Below are positions 6,125 to 7,297 of a DNA stretch of 7,297 bases, piece after piece. The stretch is from Bryobacteraceae bacterium (lineage in GTDB: Bacteria; Acidobacteriota; Terriglobia; Bryobacterales; Bryobacteraceae). Position 1 is the first letter of the stretch; each line of letters opens with the position of its first letter. The DNA lies in contig CANGVB010000177.1 of the NCBI GenBank assembly GCA_947456995.1, positions 1 to 7,297 of the forward strand, written 5' to 3'. The position numbers and the translations under genes are program-made. The notes under the pieces are model-generated. The model saw nothing but the letters and a program-made list of their open reading frames with translations. It did not search any database and was not told the origin of the DNA.

Positions 6125-6174
6125 ACCTTCATCGTAGCAACCGCTTCAGGCACGATATCCTAACAAGTTAACCT
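6125..6174. promoter_or_regulatory. Divergent intergenic region between the zinc-ribbon and dehydrogenase genes
   Basis: Fifty bases between two divergent starts, so promoters for both genes probably lie here or just inside the neighbours. On the plus strand TATCCT (6156-6161) is a weak -10 candidate; transcription from it would begin about 7 bases before the ATG at 6175, giving an almost leaderless message. This would fit the lack of any Shine-Dalgarno sequence there, but no -35 box at suitable spacing is visible. The assignment rests on gene orientation. Confidence 0.3.
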
Positions 6175-7146
6175 ATGCCTTCTCTAAACTTGCTCGTAAT
6201 CGCCGAACCCACCGGTAGCTACCTCAGCCTGCTCCCTGAACTGGGCCCCGGCGTTACCTACGAAGTCACCAAAGAAATCGCCCGCGCTGAAGAACTCGCT
6301 CCCAATGCCGACATCATCCTCACCGGCGTCGGGGCTTCGGGCGTCACCGTCAAGGCGGCCATCGACAAAGCAGAGAAGCTCCAGTGGCTCCACTCCCTCT
6401 CTGCAGGTGTTGACCATCTAATGGCCACTCGCCTGCGTCAATCGGACATCCCGGTCACCAACGCCAAAGGCGCCTATAGCCAGTCTCTCGGCGAATACTG
6501 TCTGGCTGCCATGCTCTTCTTCGCTAAAGACCTCAACCGCATGCGCAAGAGTCAGGCCGCAGGCAAGTGGGATGTCTTTGACGTCGACATGCTCGAAGGC
6601 AAAACCCTCGGCATCCTCGGTTATGGCGATATCGGCAAAGCCGCCGCCCGGCGTGCCAAGGCTTTCGACATGAAGATCATCGCGCTGCGTCGCCGCCCTG
6701 ATCGCTCTGCCGGCGACGGAATCGCCGACGAAATCTGGGGCATGGATCGCAAGCTCGACCTGATGGCCGCAAGCGACTACCTCCTCCTTGCCATGCCCGC
6801 CACACCAGACACCAAGGGCATCGTCGGCGAAACAGAACTCCGCGCCATGAAGAGCGACAGCGTCATCATCAACCTCGGCCGCGGCAACGCGATCGACGAA
6901 AAATCACTCATCGTCGCCCTGCAGGAAAAATGGATCCGCGGAGCCGCCCTTGACGTCTTCGAAGTCGAGCCCCTCCCCGATAACCACGTCTTCTACAACC
7001 TCGAAAACATCCTCGTCAGCGCCCACACCGCAGACCACACCAAGACCTGGACCGAAGACTCGATGCGCATCTTCCTTGCCAATTTCGCCCGCTACACCAA
7101 AGGCGAACCACTGATCAACCTCGTCGACAAGGGAGTCGGCTACTAA
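6175..7146 (+). CDS. D-2-hydroxyacid dehydrogenase family protein
   Basis: A complete 323-residue cytoplasmic oxidoreductase that interconverts 2-oxoacids and D-2-hydroxyacids. The substrate-domain half includes LQWLHSLSAGVDHL (69-82) and the conserved NAKGAYSQSLGEY stretch (96-108). The nucleotide-binding domain has GYGDIG (149-154), and the catalytic trio is Arg236 (in NLGRG), Glu265 (in FEVEP) and His284 (in VSAHTA). After the second Rossmann strand the usual Asp is replaced by arginines (ALRRRP, 170-175), which in this superfamily generally favours NADPH over NADH, so a reductase role toward glyoxylate, hydroxypyruvate or another 2-oxoacid is plausible. Substrate cannot be fixed from sequence. 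The ATG at 6175 fits the family N-terminus; no ribosome site is visible. The PLP-enzyme gene starts 2 bases after its stop, so the two are probably cotranscribed. Confidence 0.92.
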   Translation: MPSLNLLVIAEPTGSYLSLLPELGPGVTYEVTKEIARAEELAPNADIILTGVGASGVTVKAAIDKAEKLQWLHSLSAGVDHLMATRLRQSDIPVTNAKGAYSQSLGEYCLAAMLFFAKDLNRMRKSQAAGKWDVFDVDMLEGKTLGILGYGDIGKAAARRAKAFDMKIIALRRRPDRSAGDGIADEIWGMDRKLDLMAASDYLLLAMPATPDTKGIVGETELRAMKSDSVIINLGRGNAIDEKSLIVALQEKWIRGAALDVFEVEPLPDNHVFYNLENILVSAHTADHTKTWTEDSMRIFLANFARYTKGEPLINLVDKGVGY

Positions 7147-7148
7147 GC

Positions 7149-7297
7149 ATGAGTCTCCCCGCACCAACTGCACTCGACGTCCGCTCCGCTGCGGTACGCA
7201 TCACCGGCTTCACTCACAAAACTCCGGTTCTCACCTCGCGTGGCCTCAACGAAACAACCGGCCTCGAATGCCACCTGAAGTGCGACAACTTCCAGCG
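7149..7297 (+). CDS. PLP-dependent threonine/serine dehydratase-like enzyme, N-terminal fragment
   Basis: Begins at ATG 7149, 2 bases after the dehydrogenase stop, with GGGAG at 7131-7135 as a rather distant ribosome site. It runs off the window after 49 complete codons. The fragment has the N-terminal pattern of fold-type II PLP enzymes of the threonine ammonia-lyase/serine racemase group: an ITGFTHKTPVLTSRGLNETTG stretch (about 18-38), then LKCDNFQR (43-50). In this family the segment is followed within a few residues by the catalytic lysine, which lies just beyond the edge. Members deaminate L-threonine to 2-oxobutyrate or L-serine to pyruvate, or racemise serine; which one applies cannot be told here. 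Such 2-oxoacid products are the substrate class of the upstream dehydrogenase, which makes a linked role possible but unproven. Confidence 0.8.
   Translation, partial: MSLPAPTALDVRSAAVRITGFTHKTPVLTSRGLNETTGLECHLKCDNFQ

Noticed and set aside
1..7297. Defence system, phage, transposon, CRISPR array or biosynthetic cluster
   Set aside because: No integrase, transposase, nuclease, repeat-spacer pattern or large synthase was seen; the content is transport, envelope and metabolic genes.

Overview
The window reads as ordinary, tightly packed bacterial chromosome. It holds ten protein genes (eight complete, two cut by the window edges), no RNA genes, no mobile elements, no CRISPR array and no intergenic gap longer than about 50 bases. 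Gene content and style suggest an Acidobacteriota genome, perhaps near Bryobacter/Solibacter: moderately GC-rich coding DNA, secreted ThuA-like protein, Gfo/Idh oxidoreductases and a TonB-like protein behind one of them. That placement is inference from remembered family resemblance, not a database match.

Region 1 (1-231, plus): the C-terminal tail of a Gfo/Idh/MocA-type sugar oxidoreductase. It runs 13 bases into the end of the next gene, which is convergent.

Region 2 (219-3301, minus): a four-gene operon transcribed right to left. A signal-peptide-bearing ThuA-like protein comes first, then modB (molybdate permease), modC (molybdate ATPase) and a short ThiE/TenI-family protein. The genes are chained by a TAATG junction, a 4-base gap and, on the start preferred here, a GTGA junction, so translational coupling is likely throughout. 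No modA (periplasmic molybdate-binding protein) is present; the secreted ThuA-like gene occupies the place where modA is usually found.

Region 3 (3350-5566, plus): transcribed divergently from region 2. It holds a complete Gfo/Idh oxidoreductase with a GHLERFNP motif, a TonB-like energy-transducer protein overlapping its end, and a 75-residue two-helix membrane protein joined by ATGA. This looks like an envelope-related operon; the oxidoreductase may make an amino-sugar precursor for lipid A, but that is inference.

Region 4 (5462-6124, minus): a zinc-ribbon protein with about four membrane helices, whose 3' end overlaps the small membrane protein gene by 105 bases on the opposite strand.

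Region 5 (6175-7297, plus): a D-2-hydroxyacid dehydrogenase followed after 2 bases by the start of a PLP-dependent threonine/serine dehydratase-like gene that runs off the window.

No clearly new system was found. The best leads are the modA-less modBC operon headed by a secreted ThuA-like protein, the TonB-like protein coupled to a sugar-nucleotide-type oxidoreductase, and the long convergent overlap.
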